DNA of 64,000 bases from Chondrilla cf. caribensis (GCA_964020155.1 OZ026569.1:2389971-2453970); one strand, 5' to 3'; positions 43,601-56,130 are shown, counted from the first letter of the stretch. Numbers and translations are program-made. Notes: a model not told the origin generated them from the sequence alone.

Positions 43601-44969
43601 GAAGGACGTTCTACACAACAAAGAAGACAAGAATGGTGAATACGGTCAGTAAATTTTGTTGTTTTTTGCCCCTTGTACCATATATTGTCTTGTTGGCTGG
43701 ACCCTATCCACGCCCTTAAGTTTTGATCTGCCATTTTATAGCACAGCAAACAAATATAATGACGGATCATAAACAAGGAAACAAAACGTGGTCTGGTTGA
43801 TGAGACTACCAAATGTACCACATACGTACGTATATGTAGTGTACATAATAGTGTGTAGGTAGACTCCTTAGCTGGCAATTACAAATTGCCAAGTATCAGG
43901 TGCACTATGTGTTTATATGAATACTTACATACCTTGGCTACATACTCCTGAGGACCTCTTGTGTTGAGTGTTCTCACATTATGTTTTCTCACTGTATAAC
44001 CTGTAAGAGGGGACCTGAAACCTCAACTGAGTCCTGAAGCCTGGGAACCTCAATTCTTATCAATAACCTGTGGACTGTACTTCCATTAGTCATGAACTTA
44101 CCATATAGAGCTATCAGCTATGTGAAAACATGATACGTATGCTTAGACCTGTGTGAACACCCCTCATCATGGGTCTTGAGTTCTTGAGTATGTGGTCACA
44201 CTCATCAAATCCTCATATGCATAGTAATATTTGGATTTATTCACTTCTAACAGCACAGCCTTCTGTCTATTACCACATACCAAGGAAATACGGTCCCATT
44301 GGACTGCATTAGACATGTTCCAACGTGTTAAAAAAACAATTGCATACGTTTTGTAGTTCATATCCATCTCAACTTATGATCCTTGCACATCGATCTGTAC
44401 AATGATTGATGTATGCAACCATCTTCTATCTAATCAGCTCCACACATATTGGATGTAAGAGTTATGTATGTACGTATGTGTGTATCTTTTTCCCTCATTG
44501 TGAATGTAAACACTTCCTATGATATAAGTACATAGACATTCTCATGATTGTCCAAAGTATCTTATCTTAGTTGCAGTGCTCCAGTCTTTGTGCATTAGGC
44601 AATAGTTGTTGAAACTCACCTACATTGCTAAGGGCAGACTACCATAACAGCAATTCCTACAAAGGATTGTGTATATACGTATGTACATTCTTCCTTGCAT
44701 TAAAATTTCCTTACATTTGGTGTATATACGTACTTAGGTATGTAGGTACATTTTTCCTTATGCCTGTAGATTATATTGTTTTGGAGAATGTAGTCACCAA
44801 CTTTGAGCATCCTAGCATCTTGGATCTGAAGCTTGGCACACAGAGCCATTCTGATGTGATGCCTGAAGCCAAGCAGAAACTCCACATGGAAAGGTGTGCT
44901 ACTACTACATCAGAATCACTGGGTGTCCGGTTTAGTGGAATGCAGGTATGCATACGTATGTATTTCACA

Positions 44970-45013
<44 letters not shown>

Positions 45014-45908
45014 ATGCGTGCGTGCGTGTCTGATGTCTTTCTCACAAGTGAAACACATCATGAATCACCATTCGTGATGTACTTCACTTGTGTGTCGGAA
45101 TGGTAAGATGAGGACAGTCATCCAACTGATGTACGGGGTATACCACACTGATGAGCTCAAATGAGAGCGAAACAGCTGTCTGTGGTTTCTTTTTGATGAT
45201 TTGGATGACTAGGAGGTTATCACTGGTTGCCATCAAAATCTGACTTCGGTACCCCAGCTGATAGAGACTTCAGTCTATTTTTAGCTGGTTTGGCATACAT
45301 CCAGTGATATAATTTGCCAACCTTAGGCCTGGCATGGGCTTTTTGTGCAATAAGCCTTCCCCAACCTTGTTAGTAGTGTTTGCTATGCATACGTACATAC
45401 GTATGTCAGTTGTAGCCATCGAAACACTATTTCTACAATTTGTAGTATTTATATATTATCCCGTTTTTTACCACTTAATTAGTTGTTTAGCAATCAAACC
45501 AAAGAGTACATATACAAAGATAAATACTACGGACGTGATCTCACTCCTTCCGGATTGGAAAAGGAGATTAAAGGGTTCTTGTGTGGAGGTGATGTTCGGA
45601 ATAGAAGGGCTGTTGTGGAGTCCCTATTGGAGAAATTGGCAGCGCTGAAGCTGCTTCTAGAAGCACAGGATTCGGTGCGGCTGTTTTCCGTGTCCCTCTT
45701 ACTGATATACGACGGAGGCTCTGTGTCCTCTGGTGATGTTCACAGGTGTTGTCCCATGGAAGTTCGCATGATAGACTTTGCAAATGCCACGCACAGTGGT
45801 TACGTAGACGATCCCTACAAATACTCCGGCCCAGATGAGGGATTCTTGTTGGGTCTAAGCACAGTCAGCAGGGTTGCCACACAAGTACTGAGCGAATGTA
45901 CCAGTTAA
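40630..45908 (+). CDS. IP6K: Inositol hexakisphosphate kinase
   Basis: Exons: 40630-40846, 41515-41688, 42635-42724, 43549-43644, 44770-44945, 45483-45908; 392 residues. N-terminal block VPFGHQVGGHFALM ... KPLIPRENFFYQ is typical of IP6Ks. The family signature PxxxDxKxG is PSILDLKLGT (residues about 207-216), the SLL motif is VSLLLIYDG (about 321) and the metal-binding IDF motif is MIDFANATHSG (about 347). The enzyme adds a pyrophosphate to InsP6, making 5-InsP7, a regulator of phosphate balance and trafficking. The 5' end is divergent from ZSWIM2, with a transposon remnant in between. Length is close to vertebrate paralogs, with a shortened segment before the catalytic half. An out-of-frame ATG at 40619 precedes the chosen start. 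Confidence 0.94.
42111..42578. mobile_element. MITE with 6-bp target duplication
   Basis: 468 bp in IP6K intron 2. The ends are inverted: CTAGTGTTGTTTTAGTTA at left and, reverse-complemented, CTAGTGTTGTTTTGATTA at right. TATGTG is present directly on both sides (42105-42110 and 42579-42584). The inside is made of TAGTTATAGTTTTAG-like AT-rich repeats and encodes nothing. Confidence 0.85.
44975..45030. repeat. (TG)n microsatellite
   Basis: TG tract ending in GCGTGCGTGCGTG, starting about 30 bp downstream of the IP6K exon 5 donor. Confidence 0.95.
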
Positions 45909-46792
45909 TTCCCTATACATTATTTTTTTGATGAATGTGTATTTTTTTAAATGTTTTCTATTCGAAACACTAGACTAGGATTAAATGCATAAATTTGTTG
46001 AACAGGTTGTTGAATAGTTGTTGGCAAATATGGTCTTGATATTTTGGTCTGTTTTTGAATGCATTGAGTGAAATACGATTACATAATTGTGCATGCTTCC
46101 AATTGAACTGTAGATTGTTCAATTTCAAATAATTATATCCAATTATCATAATGTATTACTTTGATACTAATATAACATATACACAATATGCATGTAACAC
46201 TGAGTGAGATAAAGACAAAAAAAATCCCATTTTTAAATAGTCGAACTTACATTCAGATATCATAATTATTGTGCACTAGTCAAACTATCACAACTCTGCA
46301 GGTAACTTAGGTAATTAACGCGAGACTAGTTTTTCGTTACAATTCTGTATGGCCTGGAAGTATACAGTGGAACCTCTCTATTAAGGACACTTTGGGACCT
46401 ATCTTGAGTTTAGTCCTTATATATTTCGAGGTGTCCTCAATTTAGAGGTCAATTAATACACTAAAGTACTACACTGGGACACAGAATGGTGTCCTTATTA
46501 TAGAGGTTTCCACATTTCAGAGGTTTGTAACAGAGAGGTCCCACTGCATGTACGTATATGTAAGAGGGTCGTCTACCGTACATTATACGTACGTATATAC
46601 CAAACCGCTGCACCTTCATATGTATACGGAGCGAATACGGAAAGGATGAGCGAAAAGGTCAAGACGCTGTGAGGGGATTCCCCGTACATAGGCTATGAGT
46701 CGCTGACTCAGTTGTGTTGGTCTCGAATGTACGTAACTCCACCGTGAAGTCAAGAGAATTGACTACATGACTATTCGAACGTCCATTTAATC
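45909..46792. other. Spacer IP6K to UVSSA
   Basis: Contains the 3' flank of IP6K and the upstream region of UVSSA, with one MITE. The two genes run in the same direction. No further gene seen. Confidence 0.6.
46363..46548. mobile_element. MITE, CAGTGGAACCTCT family
   Basis: About 186 bp: TACAGTGGAACCTCTCTATT at left, AGAGAGGTCCCACTGCA at right. Reverse-orientation relative of 32073-32250. It lies about 245 bp upstream of the UVSSA start codon. Confidence 0.85.
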
Positions 46793-47034
46793 ATGGATCT
46801 GTCTTTGTACGAAGAAATGAAACAGTGTCTGGAAAAACTCACTCACTCTGGATCTCCATCACTTTCTGTGGACGACATGAAAAAGTTGAAAAGTATTTGC
46901 AAGTGATTAGAATATTTATATATTATGGAACATTTAATTGCTGTAGATCCCTTCGTACACTAAGTCCGCCCCTGTTCGTGTGTTGGCATATGATATGGTT
47001 TGGTGGTGGGGTTGCCGGCATGGGTGGTTCAGTG

Positions 47035-47088
<54 letters not shown>

Positions 47089-50003
47089 TGTTCACCTATT
47101 GTGTATTAATTTTTTGCTATTATTCTTAAAATTTCATGACCTTATTTATTTGTTCAGGGTTTCTGATGATTATGTTCAAAACTGCCACACTTTACTGATG
47201 CAACACTTGTCAAAGGAACACGCTGAGGTCCGATTGTCTGCTGTTCAAGTGATTGACCAGTTGTTCAGAAAATCTCACACTTTTCGAGAAGAACTGACTG
47301 CTTCGTTCAGGCAATTTCTTATCCTGGCCATAGGAATTGATTCAAATAAGCCCCTCCCTCCTCCAGCGGGCGTGGCAAAGATGCTGAAGGAGCAGTCTCT
47401 CCTTGCTGTGAAAGAGTGGTACGAGAAGTATGGTGACAGCTATCCCAAGCTCAAACTGGGGTATCAGTATCTTAATCACAACCTGAGTGTACGTACTGTA
47501 TATGTGGCATGTGTTTATGTTTGTATATGGTTAGGTGCCATAATTATTACAGATGATTCCTAATTTTGGACACTTTGGATTGTAGCAATTAAATTTGTCT
47601 TTGCAAACTGTTTTTCACATTTTTCAAGTTTGATATCAAACTGATCCTCAATCTATGAAGCATCCAAAGGTACTCATGTTTAAAAGTTTTTGATACATTT
47701 TGCCTATCACCATACTCTATGTCCAAAATTGGGAACAATCCGGAATTAGGGAACCTCACCTTATATATTTGTATTCACATGCATGCTTACATGCATATTC
47801 CTAAATGCATACTGTATGTGTGTATCTGAACATGCAGTATGTATATACTATACATTTAGTACTTATGTATGTGTGTATCCGGACATGTACTGTACATGTA
47901 TTACATACATATGCGTGTATCCAGACATGTACTGTACATGTATTACATACATATGCGTGTATCCAGACATGTACTGTACATGTATTACATACATATGCGT
48001 GTATCCAGACATGTATTGTACATGTGTGTGTTAGTGAAAACCGATTCTGTCTTCGAAAAAATGTTTTGCGTGACCAAATAAAGGAGCATGGTCATATTCA
48101 TTCACATGGGTCTTGCAGTCAAACAAGTTGCAATGTGGAAATAGGGAAATTATACCAAAGTAACCATCTGAATGTACATGACCCCAAAATCTTCAACTAA
48201 AATTTGAACTGCTCTTTTGTTTTGAAGAGAGTTGATTGAAACATCCAATGTGACCGTCACAAGGGTGCTTCTATTTAGCTATGAAGTTATATCACATTAA
48301 TAGCCTTTCTCCATAGTAGGCCAGCCACCATCTGAATATACTTCTTCATACTACTATTGTCTGAAATTATACTATTTTGGACACTTTCTATTTATTTGAA
48401 TAACTTTAAAAATGTACGTATGGACTTCTACTTCTGGGTTGGTGAACCGAGTTCTGTTACCCAACAATTGGCCAAAGAATCAAGATGATTGCCCCCTCCC
48501 CCTTGATACTGCACCCAATATGCGGTACAAGCAAGCAACAAATGAATAACAAACGAACAATGTAAACAATGATGTGCCTGATATGTTTTAATGTAGCATA
48601 CTTTGTAGACTGTTTGTTCAATGTTTTATGTGCATATGTACGTATGTACATACTTAAACGTACTGCATTCATTTTTGCTTCAACAGGTAAACTTTGATAG
48701 TCTTGTCGCAGAAAGTGAGGCTCAACGAAGAAGAGTGGAAGAGCAGGAAGAAAAACAGAGAATTATGAGAGAGCAAAGGCTTTTGACTGCTAGGAATGCA
48801 TTAAAAGGTATATACGTGCATACATGACCGTTAGTAAGTTAAACAAATAAAAAACTTAGTACATACAGTGAATTCTTGTTATTCTGCCGCAATTCATTTT
48901 CAAAGAACATAGTGGATTAACGAGTTTGCCGGATTAACTGGATATTCATTCGTACTTGTACATTATATTGGTAGTGGGAAATTGTGGTGGATAAAACGTT
49001 TTGGCAGAATAACGATAATTCACTGTACATGGTGGATAAAAACATCTAATTGTATGTGTTTGAGTTTGTTCTGGATGATCTCAGGCTTCTCAGCTGAGCT
49101 TGGTGGTTGGTATACTAAGTAATGATGTTAGTATGGTCCATGCAAGATATATTGGCGATGTACATTTTTTTAATTTGGGGAGTGTGACTTTATCCCGGTT
49201 AACCTTTTGTCTCTGTTATCGTAACATACATATAATATATGTGTATGCTGCAGAGAAGGAGAAGGAAATTGACAGTGTTTTGACGCAGATGAACAGCTGT
49301 TTTACTCTGCTCCTGCCAAGGTTGGACCAACCAGACATCTACTTCTCACCAGGGCAAAGTACCACTTCTGCATCTGGAACACTGCCCATGGAAGGAGATT
49401 ACGGCAGTGACAGTGATGAAGAGAGTGAGTCCGAATGGGTGGATGTGTCAGACAATGAAAATGAAGAGGAGGAGGATTTGAGCTCTGTATCCCTCCGTTC
49501 TGGTGGTGATTTGCAAACTCACGGTATACCAAGTCGAGCCTATAGCGTGACGGTTGAGCTATCAAGAAGTGGTCGAGTGGCTGTAGAGGAGACAGAGGAC
49601 AACAGCAGTATTTTGAGTACGTTACGGGACTGCGTTCGCATCATCAAGCAGCAATTTCTCCCATTTGTACGAAAACAGATTGAAGTTAGTATTGTAGATT
49701 CTAAATGTATGAAACATGCTTGTATGTGTGCACGTGTGGTATACAGTTAGCCCTTATATATAAGTATAGTCATATGTACCCCTAAACAGTGTGTAGTGTG
49801 TTATTAAATCCACTCATATATGCAACAATGTACTCTCAATGAATCAAGGTGGAAGTGCTTGATATCCCCTCGGAATACTGTACAACAACATATGTACAGT
49901 TTACAATGTAAGCAACAGTGTCAATGTTGTGAAGCGACTCACAGGGCACAGTGTAGGCAAATACACAGGTTACTTTGTACATATATAGGATACTGATACA
50001 CAC

Positions 50004-50044
<41 letters not shown>

Positions 50045-51323
50045 AATGTGTGTGTATTTGTATTTGTAATATGTCCTAAACTCGCTTGACAGCACTAGTT
50101 CACTTGAGAATGAATCATTGATCATCTGGTCTTCATGGAAGACCTCAAAGCATACATACTCAACTAAAGTGATAAATGCACATTAACTAATACAGATAGG
50201 TACATGATGTCATTTGATGCAAAAAGCCTAATAGTAACCTAAAGTCTTCCAAGTTTTAGCTCATCAATATTCATATTTGTTTGTTGTATTTGTGCTTGTA
50301 TTTGTGTTCACCATGTTTGTTTGATATTTATGTTTGTGTTTGTTGTATGTAGGTATTTACTAAGCTACACGGGAGTGAAACTGACATTCAAACTGCTCTA
50401 GATTTGAGGGAGAACCTGTTGGCATCCCTTCAGAAGTACTGCGAGCTTAAAATAGTTGACAGCAGTGGACATACCGTTACTGAGGAGACTGTGGATGAGC
50501 CTGGATCGAGTACACCGAGTGGCCGCGAGAGAAAGAAAATCAACTCCTTAGACAACCTCTCTTCTTCTACTACTGGATGGACACCGAATAAGTCCTTTAT
50601 ATCCTCGGAGGTGGAGTCAGCAGATCCCACTTCAATTGCAGCACAGCTCAGGGCAGCCGGGAAGGAGGTTAAAAGCAAGCCCCTCACTTCTAAGTAAGTT
50701 GTCGTTGCACTAAGTAAGTACAGTATTCCAAGCAAGTCTCCTGCATGGTGAACAGGAGGGACATACATAGATGTATATGGTACGTACGTACATGCCTGAT
50801 ATCTAGTGTCTAATTTAATATTCGGTGGCACCTCTTTATAAAGGACACATTGAGGTCAAGCCATTTCATGCACTGTAGAGTGGTTGTCCACTCTTCAGAG
50901 GCTAAAATGTATTAGTCTCAGAAAGTGTCCTTTGTAGGGAGGTAGTTTCTATTGTGGTCTTTATTCAATGTTGAACACCATGGTAACAAATGCATTATTA
51001 TGTGATTTAAATGTCATACCATCTTTTGCAATTCTCTATGGCAGAACTGGACCTCGTTCCACCTCTGAACCGCACGAGGCATCAAGTCGTAAAGAATCAC
51101 TCTTAGTACAAGCTCCTGTTGTCCCCTTTGACAAGGATTTGATGCACTGGGGAGAACCCAGTAAACCACCTGAACCGGCTGTGATGCAGTAAGGCTTAGG
51201 GACACTTCTTTCTTTGCCATCTGATACCATCCATTATTTTGCCTTACAGGCTTGAATCACTACATCGATTTTGGGTTCCTGATCGGGAGGTTATTTTAAC
51301 TCCTGTAAGTTGCTTTTAACAGA

Positions 51324-51354
<31 letters not shown>

Positions 51355-51358
51355 GTGC

Positions 51359-51431
<73 letters not shown>

Positions 51432-53428
51432 TGGTGTGTGTGTGTATTTGTTTGTGGTGTGTGTGTGTGTGTGTGTGGTGTGTGTGTGTGCGTGCGTGCA
51501 TGCGTGTGTGTGTGTGTGTGTGGACTGTGGCAGTGATAGTATAAAATGGGATCGTTGTATAAATCTTGTTATCCTCCTGCTTTGTACTTGTGAAGGATGA
51601 CAATAATCGCATAATCAACTTCACTGGAACATTCGAACCAGTTACAAAAGCTTGCCGATTTCCATTACCAAGTGGTAAGCTTTGCCCTAGGAAAGACAGA
51701 TACAAGGTATCCACAGTCATCAGTAGTATTTTGGAAAAACGTACCTGGGTTAAGTTGTGCTTTTCCTCCATTCACCTACAGTGTCCACTCCATGGTCCTA
51801 TAATTCCTAGGGACGAACAAGGTGTTCCAGTGGACAGACCTGTTCAACAGGGTCGCGATGATGGTCAGACGTCTGCACCAGGTACCCTTGTATGGGGGGG
51901 GGGGGGGGGGGGGTAACTGAGAGGGGGAATTAGCTCCACAGATTTCATAATTGGAAGTTGGGTTTACCTGTGGCCCTATTGGGTTTACCTGTGGCTCTAT
52001 TGGGTTTACCTGTGGCCCTATTGGGTTTACCTGTGGCTCTATTGGGTTTACCTGTGGCCCTATTGGGTTTACCTGTGGCTCTATTGGGTTTACCTGTGGC
52101 CCTATTGGTTATACCTGTTCCTGCATCAGGTGTACCTATGGCTCCATGGGATGTCCCTGTGACCCTATTGAGTGTACCTGTGGTCCTAATGGATACCTGC
52201 ACATGGCCCTATTGGATGTACCACTAGAAAAGTATCAAGAATCAACTAATTTTAAGTTTGTATGTAATTATAGTGATTTTAGAGCATACCGTGCATGTAT
52301 CCATATACATGTACACAATGAGGATTCGTTTCATTTGTCTCATTTTTCTACCGCCGTAGATTCATTGTCATCTACTGTGACGAGTGAACTGTGGAAGGAT
52401 GTTAGCAAAGAGGTCAGCCGTGTCCTCAATGTTGATTTGAGGACTGGAGAGAACGAGAAGGGGAAAGGGAAGAAAAGAACTGGTATGTATGTATGTTCAG
52501 TGTGCATGACCTGTGTGAGCGGCCACCTCTGTAAGTCCATCTACTATATTTGCCCCAATCAAATCTGGATCTATGTGTCTACCATGTTTCACTTACATTC
52601 CAATCAGGATGGGTAACCAAGTCCCATAGACGACCACATTAGACAGACTATACCACTACCATAGTTTAATACATCTCATTAATGTATGCCTATATCAATG
52701 TTTAACTTCAAGGGGCAGGTCCCAAACAGTCAGTTTCAGAAATTTGATTGACTTTCCCTGGATGATGGTAATGTCAGGTCTTGTTGTTGAGTAATGAAAA
52801 CTGATGGTGGGACAGTACCAGGAGGGGATTGATGGTTCAGTAACCATCTAAATTTTTCACATATAATGCAATAAGGAAGCGCGCGTGCGTGTGTGTGTGT
52901 GTACATGTTGTCTTCCTGTTTAACTTGACCCAGGTCTCAACTGTAGAAGAGGTCCATGCATCACTGCAACAGTAGAAGCTGACAATTTAGTCCACCTGTG
53001 GAACCAGTTAGAATGATATAAATTGTGAGATGGTTCCTATTCTGACGATAAAATTGTACAGATTAATGGAGTGATACAGTACTGGAATTCCTTGGAACTG
53101 GGAAACAGTACATGGCCCTATTACTAAGGATTTACTGTATTTGTTTATCTCGGTAGGACGTAAGAAGTATCCTGGGTTGACTGATTTGAAAACACTGAGC
53201 AATACTTCGAGAAAGAGATTAGAGAAGATTGTTTTGAACAGGTAACTTGAAGATGTTTGCAAGTTTCCTGATTGTGGTAATGGAATATTCCGGATTATGA
53301 GTACTAGGTAATTGTTTTATTGTCATAGGAAGTCTCTGGAGCGTGTTGCAGACAGTTTGGACAGACTTGATGCGAAGAAGTTTGATGACAAATTTGGAAA
53401 CAACTACAATTATTCCTTAAGGAAATAA
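46793..53428 (+). CDS. UVSSA: UV-stimulated scaffold protein A
   Basis: Twelve exons: 46793-46902, 47158-47488, 48687-48807, 49254-49684, 50353-50693, 51045-51188, 51250-51304, 51596-51706, 51782-51881, 52360-52482, 53157-53241, 53329-53428; 683 residues, near the human length. The VHS/ENTH-like N terminus is clear ([26 protein letters not shown]). A coiled, charged exon 3 follows. An acidic block with [15 protein letters not shown] is in exon 4. The C-terminal DUF2043 region has [29 protein letters not shown], and zinc ligands Cys531, Cys541, Cys549 and His552 (split across intron 8), then [10 protein letters not shown] and a FGNNYNYSL end. The protein recruits TFIIH and stabilises CSB at stalled RNA polymerase II in transcription-coupled repair. 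Introns contain minisatellites, (TG)n and a MITE. Confidence 0.95.
47036..47086. repeat. (TG)n microsatellite
   Basis: TG tract in the 255-bp first intron of UVSSA, about 70 bp before the exon 2 acceptor. Confidence 0.95.
47870..48020. repeat. 42-bp minisatellite
   Basis: Three to four copies of a 42-bp unit containing GTATCCAGACATGTACTGTA and CATGTATTACATACATATGC, in UVSSA intron 2. The unit is rich in self-complementary ACATGTACTGTACATGT. Confidence 0.93.
48864..49027. mobile_element. MITE, TACAGTGAATT family (complete)
   Basis: 164 bp with inverted ends: TACAGTGAATTCTTGTTATT at left and, reverse-complemented, TACAGTGAATTATCGTTATT at right; both continue CTGCC. It is in UVSSA intron 3. 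Partial relatives lie at 16402-16590 and near 24068-24141. Confidence 0.85.
50007..50041. repeat. (TA)n microsatellite
   Basis: About 34 bp of uninterrupted TA in UVSSA intron 4. Confidence 0.95.
51322..51520. repeat. (TG)n microsatellite
   Basis: About 200 bp of TG with GCGTGCGT and TTTGTGG interruptions. It fills most of UVSSA intron 7, starting 17 bp after the exon 7 donor and ending about 75 bp before exon 8. Confidence 0.97.
51894..51913. repeat. Poly-G run
   Basis: Twenty consecutive G just downstream of the UVSSA exon 9 donor. Length may be uncertain because homopolymers of this size are error-prone. Confidence 0.9.
51960..52230. repeat. 21-bp minisatellite with alternating units
   Basis: Seven regular copies (51960-52106) of GGGTTTACCTGTGGCCCTAT-type units, strictly alternating a GGCCCTATT and a GGCTCTATT form, then degenerate copies to about 52230. 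It lies in UVSSA intron 9 and leaves frames open on both strands. Confidence 0.95.
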
Positions 53429-54365
53429 CCCCCATATTATGTATGTAATCACATTATATCACAAGTATGAACCCTGGTTACAGTTCAAGCAAATGAAAAA
53501 TTCTTGGTCAGCTGAGATATTATTACCAACAATAATAAGGTAACTGCAGTAATTGCAACAAAGTCTTTTTACCAAATTAAATTTAGTTTTTTGTATAATA
53601 TTATATATAATTAGTATTATTATAATGCATAAATTTCCAACATGGCAATGTTTGCATGTAGAGGCCATCTTGCATTCTCGTAACTATCATAAAATGTATA
53701 ACTCCATGCAACCACCCTGCACTTTCAGATTTTGTGGATGTCATCCCGCGGGTCCTCACTACAGTTTATTCTCGTTATAATATTCTTACCATTGACTGCT
53801 GTCATGCAGTATATATATATATACACCATTGAGAGACAAACTTTAAAGCTTCACTGTACATTTCACTCACCACAGACAGTGCTAGCTGCCGACAACATTC
53901 CTGCTGCATGCAGTTAGTGGTCTTCAAATTTATTTTCGTCGCCTACAATTACTTATGATGCCATGCATCTGCAATGGTGTGATTATCCACAATTGCTAGT
54001 ATTTCATTTCAAGCATTCCTTGCTCCCCCCCCGTTACTGTTGTTCACCATTCCTTGTTCTCCCTTAGACACAGTGGACGAGTGTGGGAAGGGAACATCCT
54101 TAGAAATGCAACAGAATTGTGATGATAAGTGAAAATTCCCTGTATTAATCAAATCCATTCAACTTCATAATGCAATTGTAATAACAATATTATTATGACT
54201 GTAGAGTATATTATAGATCTAATAGTAAATAAATTAGGCCTCATGTGAAAATATTATATATGATATGATATAAAAATAGAATCTGATGCAGTGTCAGTGT
54301 ATATATTATCAATTGCCATAAATATTAGGATGAAATATGGAAAATTGATGATGATGAAGCAGATA
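53429..54365. other. Spacer between convergent UVSSA and dioxygenase
   Basis: Both genes end here. AT-rich, with a short (TA) run near 53811. No gene or structured repeat noticed. Confidence 0.6.
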
Positions 54366-55784
54366 TTATGCCGGAATGATGAAATTATGATCAAAATCAC
54401 CTAGGCGTAAAGGAGGAATCTTTCTGTCAAGTTGCACTGCTAGCTCTCCCAGCCTTTTGCGGTAGTCACTTCCTCCCAAACAGACGGTCTGTAGGAATCG
54501 CTCTCCTCCGTTAAGTCGGAATACATTTCGTCCGTGCACAAGAGTCCTGTTATTGATCAATACAATGTCACCGGGCTTTAATTTGAAGGTGAGCTTATAT
54601 GGTGAATTCTCAATCTGCTCAGCAAAGTTGGAACATGCTTTATAGTATGCTGGTATGAGATGGGAGTGTGCCAAAGTTGGACCATGTGCCTCAGTGGACC
54701 ATCCCACTCCAATCAGGTCTCCTGCGTAGTTAACAGTAAAGTGGGGTCTATGATAGGTCATTGTGTATCTTTTGCCATCATTTGTTATCAGCTTGCGTTG
54801 AAATGTGGTTGGCACTTTAGTAAGGATGTCAAAGTCATCGGGATGACTGGCACGAAACCTCTCTGCTTCATAGAAGATATTCAGATAGTTACTCTCGCCA
54901 CCTTCAACGCAGTCGTCAAATGCCAGACAGTGCATCAGCAAGAGCAATGGCGAAGACTCGTGATAGGGAAAGTCCATATGAAGTGGGAGTTCGATATTTT
55001 TGTGTCCCAAGTCGAGAAGTGGTTTGTCACTTTCCTTGACTCTAATTTCAGCCAGATTCCCGTAGTATTCGTTGAAAAGATGTCCTGCGATTCGTTTTCC
55101 AATACTTGACAGCAACTTCCCTTTCAAAGGAGCATTCTTGACCAATCCTATGCCATTTTGTCCCAAATCCAACATCAACTGAAACAAAACGTCATCGCTG
55201 TGATAGAAATCTTCACATTCCACCGGAGCTGGTGGTTTCAAAGGCGTAGGTCGTGTGATTTCTTTGTATTTCTTTAGATCATCGTCTTCATATGCACTCC
55301 TCCGCAACCACGAAAGAGGTACACGTCCAACATGACTGTCACAGCCGCCAAACGTCACTACAAGGTCGTTTTGTTCCAACGCGATGTCACTGATGAAGTA
55401 GTCGTATCCCAGCTTGGAATACAGGGGTTGTTTGAACAGTGGATCTCGACACTCGGGACACCAGCACTGCCATCTCAACCAAACGGCGTGGAAGTTTGCC
55501 GGACGTACCGCGTCGCTCCATTGAATAATAACAGATGTTTTATCTTCATTGACTTTCACAGACTTGACGGGCGTGAATGGATCGATTTTCATAGTTTCGG
55601 CCAATGTGGATAGCAGACGCACTGCCTTCGGCCGACTGTACTTAGAGACTCTGGACCTTGTTCCGAATGAGGCTTGTCGCTGTGGTGAACCTCTAACAGA
55701 CACGTAGCTGCTTCTCATCGCCAAGCGTAGTGCAGAATGAAGAGTGGAACTCTTCGACGCATAGTCTCTTATCAACCTAAGCAT
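54366..55784 (-). CDS. Gamma-butyrobetaine/trimethyllysine dioxygenase, intronless
   Basis: One 472-codon frame. Residues about 65-165 form the GBBH-like N-terminal zinc domain, with Cys107, Cys109, Cys112 and His151; the 39-residue gap from the last Cys to His equals that in human BBOX1. The double-stranded beta-helix domain follows with iron ligands His269-x-Asp271 (LPLHMDFPYHE) and His417 (TLVHGRNVFRLNGGERFLQ), and an Arg downstream for 2-oxoglutarate. These Fe(II)/2-oxoglutarate enzymes act in carnitine synthesis. The first 60 residues are rich in Arg, Ser and Lys with few acids, resembling a mitochondrial presequence, which would favour a TMLHE-like (mitochondrial) role, whereas BBOX1 is cytosolic. 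I cannot decide between the two. The 5' end is duplicated in inverted orientation at 60255-60520. Confidence 0.92.
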   Translation of the reverse strand: MLRLIRDYASKSSTLHSALRLAMRSSYVSVRGSPQRQASFGTRSRVSKYSRPKAVRLLSTLAETMKIDPFTPVKSVKVNEDKTSVIIQWSDAVRPANFHAVWLRWQCWCPECRDPLFKQPLYSKLGYDYFISDIALEQNDLVVTFGGCDSHVGRVPLSWLRRSAYEDDDLKKYKEITRPTPLKPPAPVECEDFYHSDDVLFQLMLDLGQNGIGLVKNAPLKGKLLSSIGKRIAGHLFNEYYGNLAEIRVKESDKPLLDLGHKNIELPLHMDFPYHESSPLLLLMHCLAFDDCVEGGESNYLNIFYEAERFRASHPDDFDILTKVPTTFQRKLITNDGKRYTMTYHRPHFTVNYAGDLIGVGWSTEAHGPTLAHSHLIPAYYKACSNFAEQIENSPYKLTFKLKPGDIVLINNRTLVHGRNVFRLNGGERFLQTVCLGGSDYRKRLGELAVQLDRKIPPLRLGDFDHNFIIPA

Positions 55785-56130
55785 GTCTGAGTTTAATCAC
55801 CGAACCGGAAAAAACGAGTCAAAATCCAATGTATTTTAAGAGAACTGAGAGTTTTTATTCCACAAAAAGAATGTAATTATGACACTAGTGGGTAGTCAGG
55901 CGTAGCTAGACTCTCCGTCCTGTCACGAAAATTTTGGTCCGGCAAAAATTTTGGTCCGGGCGGACCAGAATTTGCGATAAATTTGGTCCCCCTCTGAAAT
56001 TTTTGGTCCGGTGTCACAGTTTAAAGTATCCCCCGTATAAAGCGCCAATATAGAGGAGATCCCTGCGTTTCTTCTCTAGTAGAAGCTGCCTACGAAGCGA
56101 GAAGTGGTCTATTACGCAGCGTTGACATTC

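Noticed and set aside
47783..48200. Repeated [14 protein letters not shown] peptide
   Set aside because: A 42-bp minisatellite in UVSSA intron 2; 42 is a multiple of three, so the frame stays open by default.
51951..52616. Cys/Gly/Pro repeat protein (GFTCGPI heptads) on the plus strand
   Set aside because: Minisatellite in UVSSA intron 9; the frame does not join the flanking exons, whose phases match each other without it.
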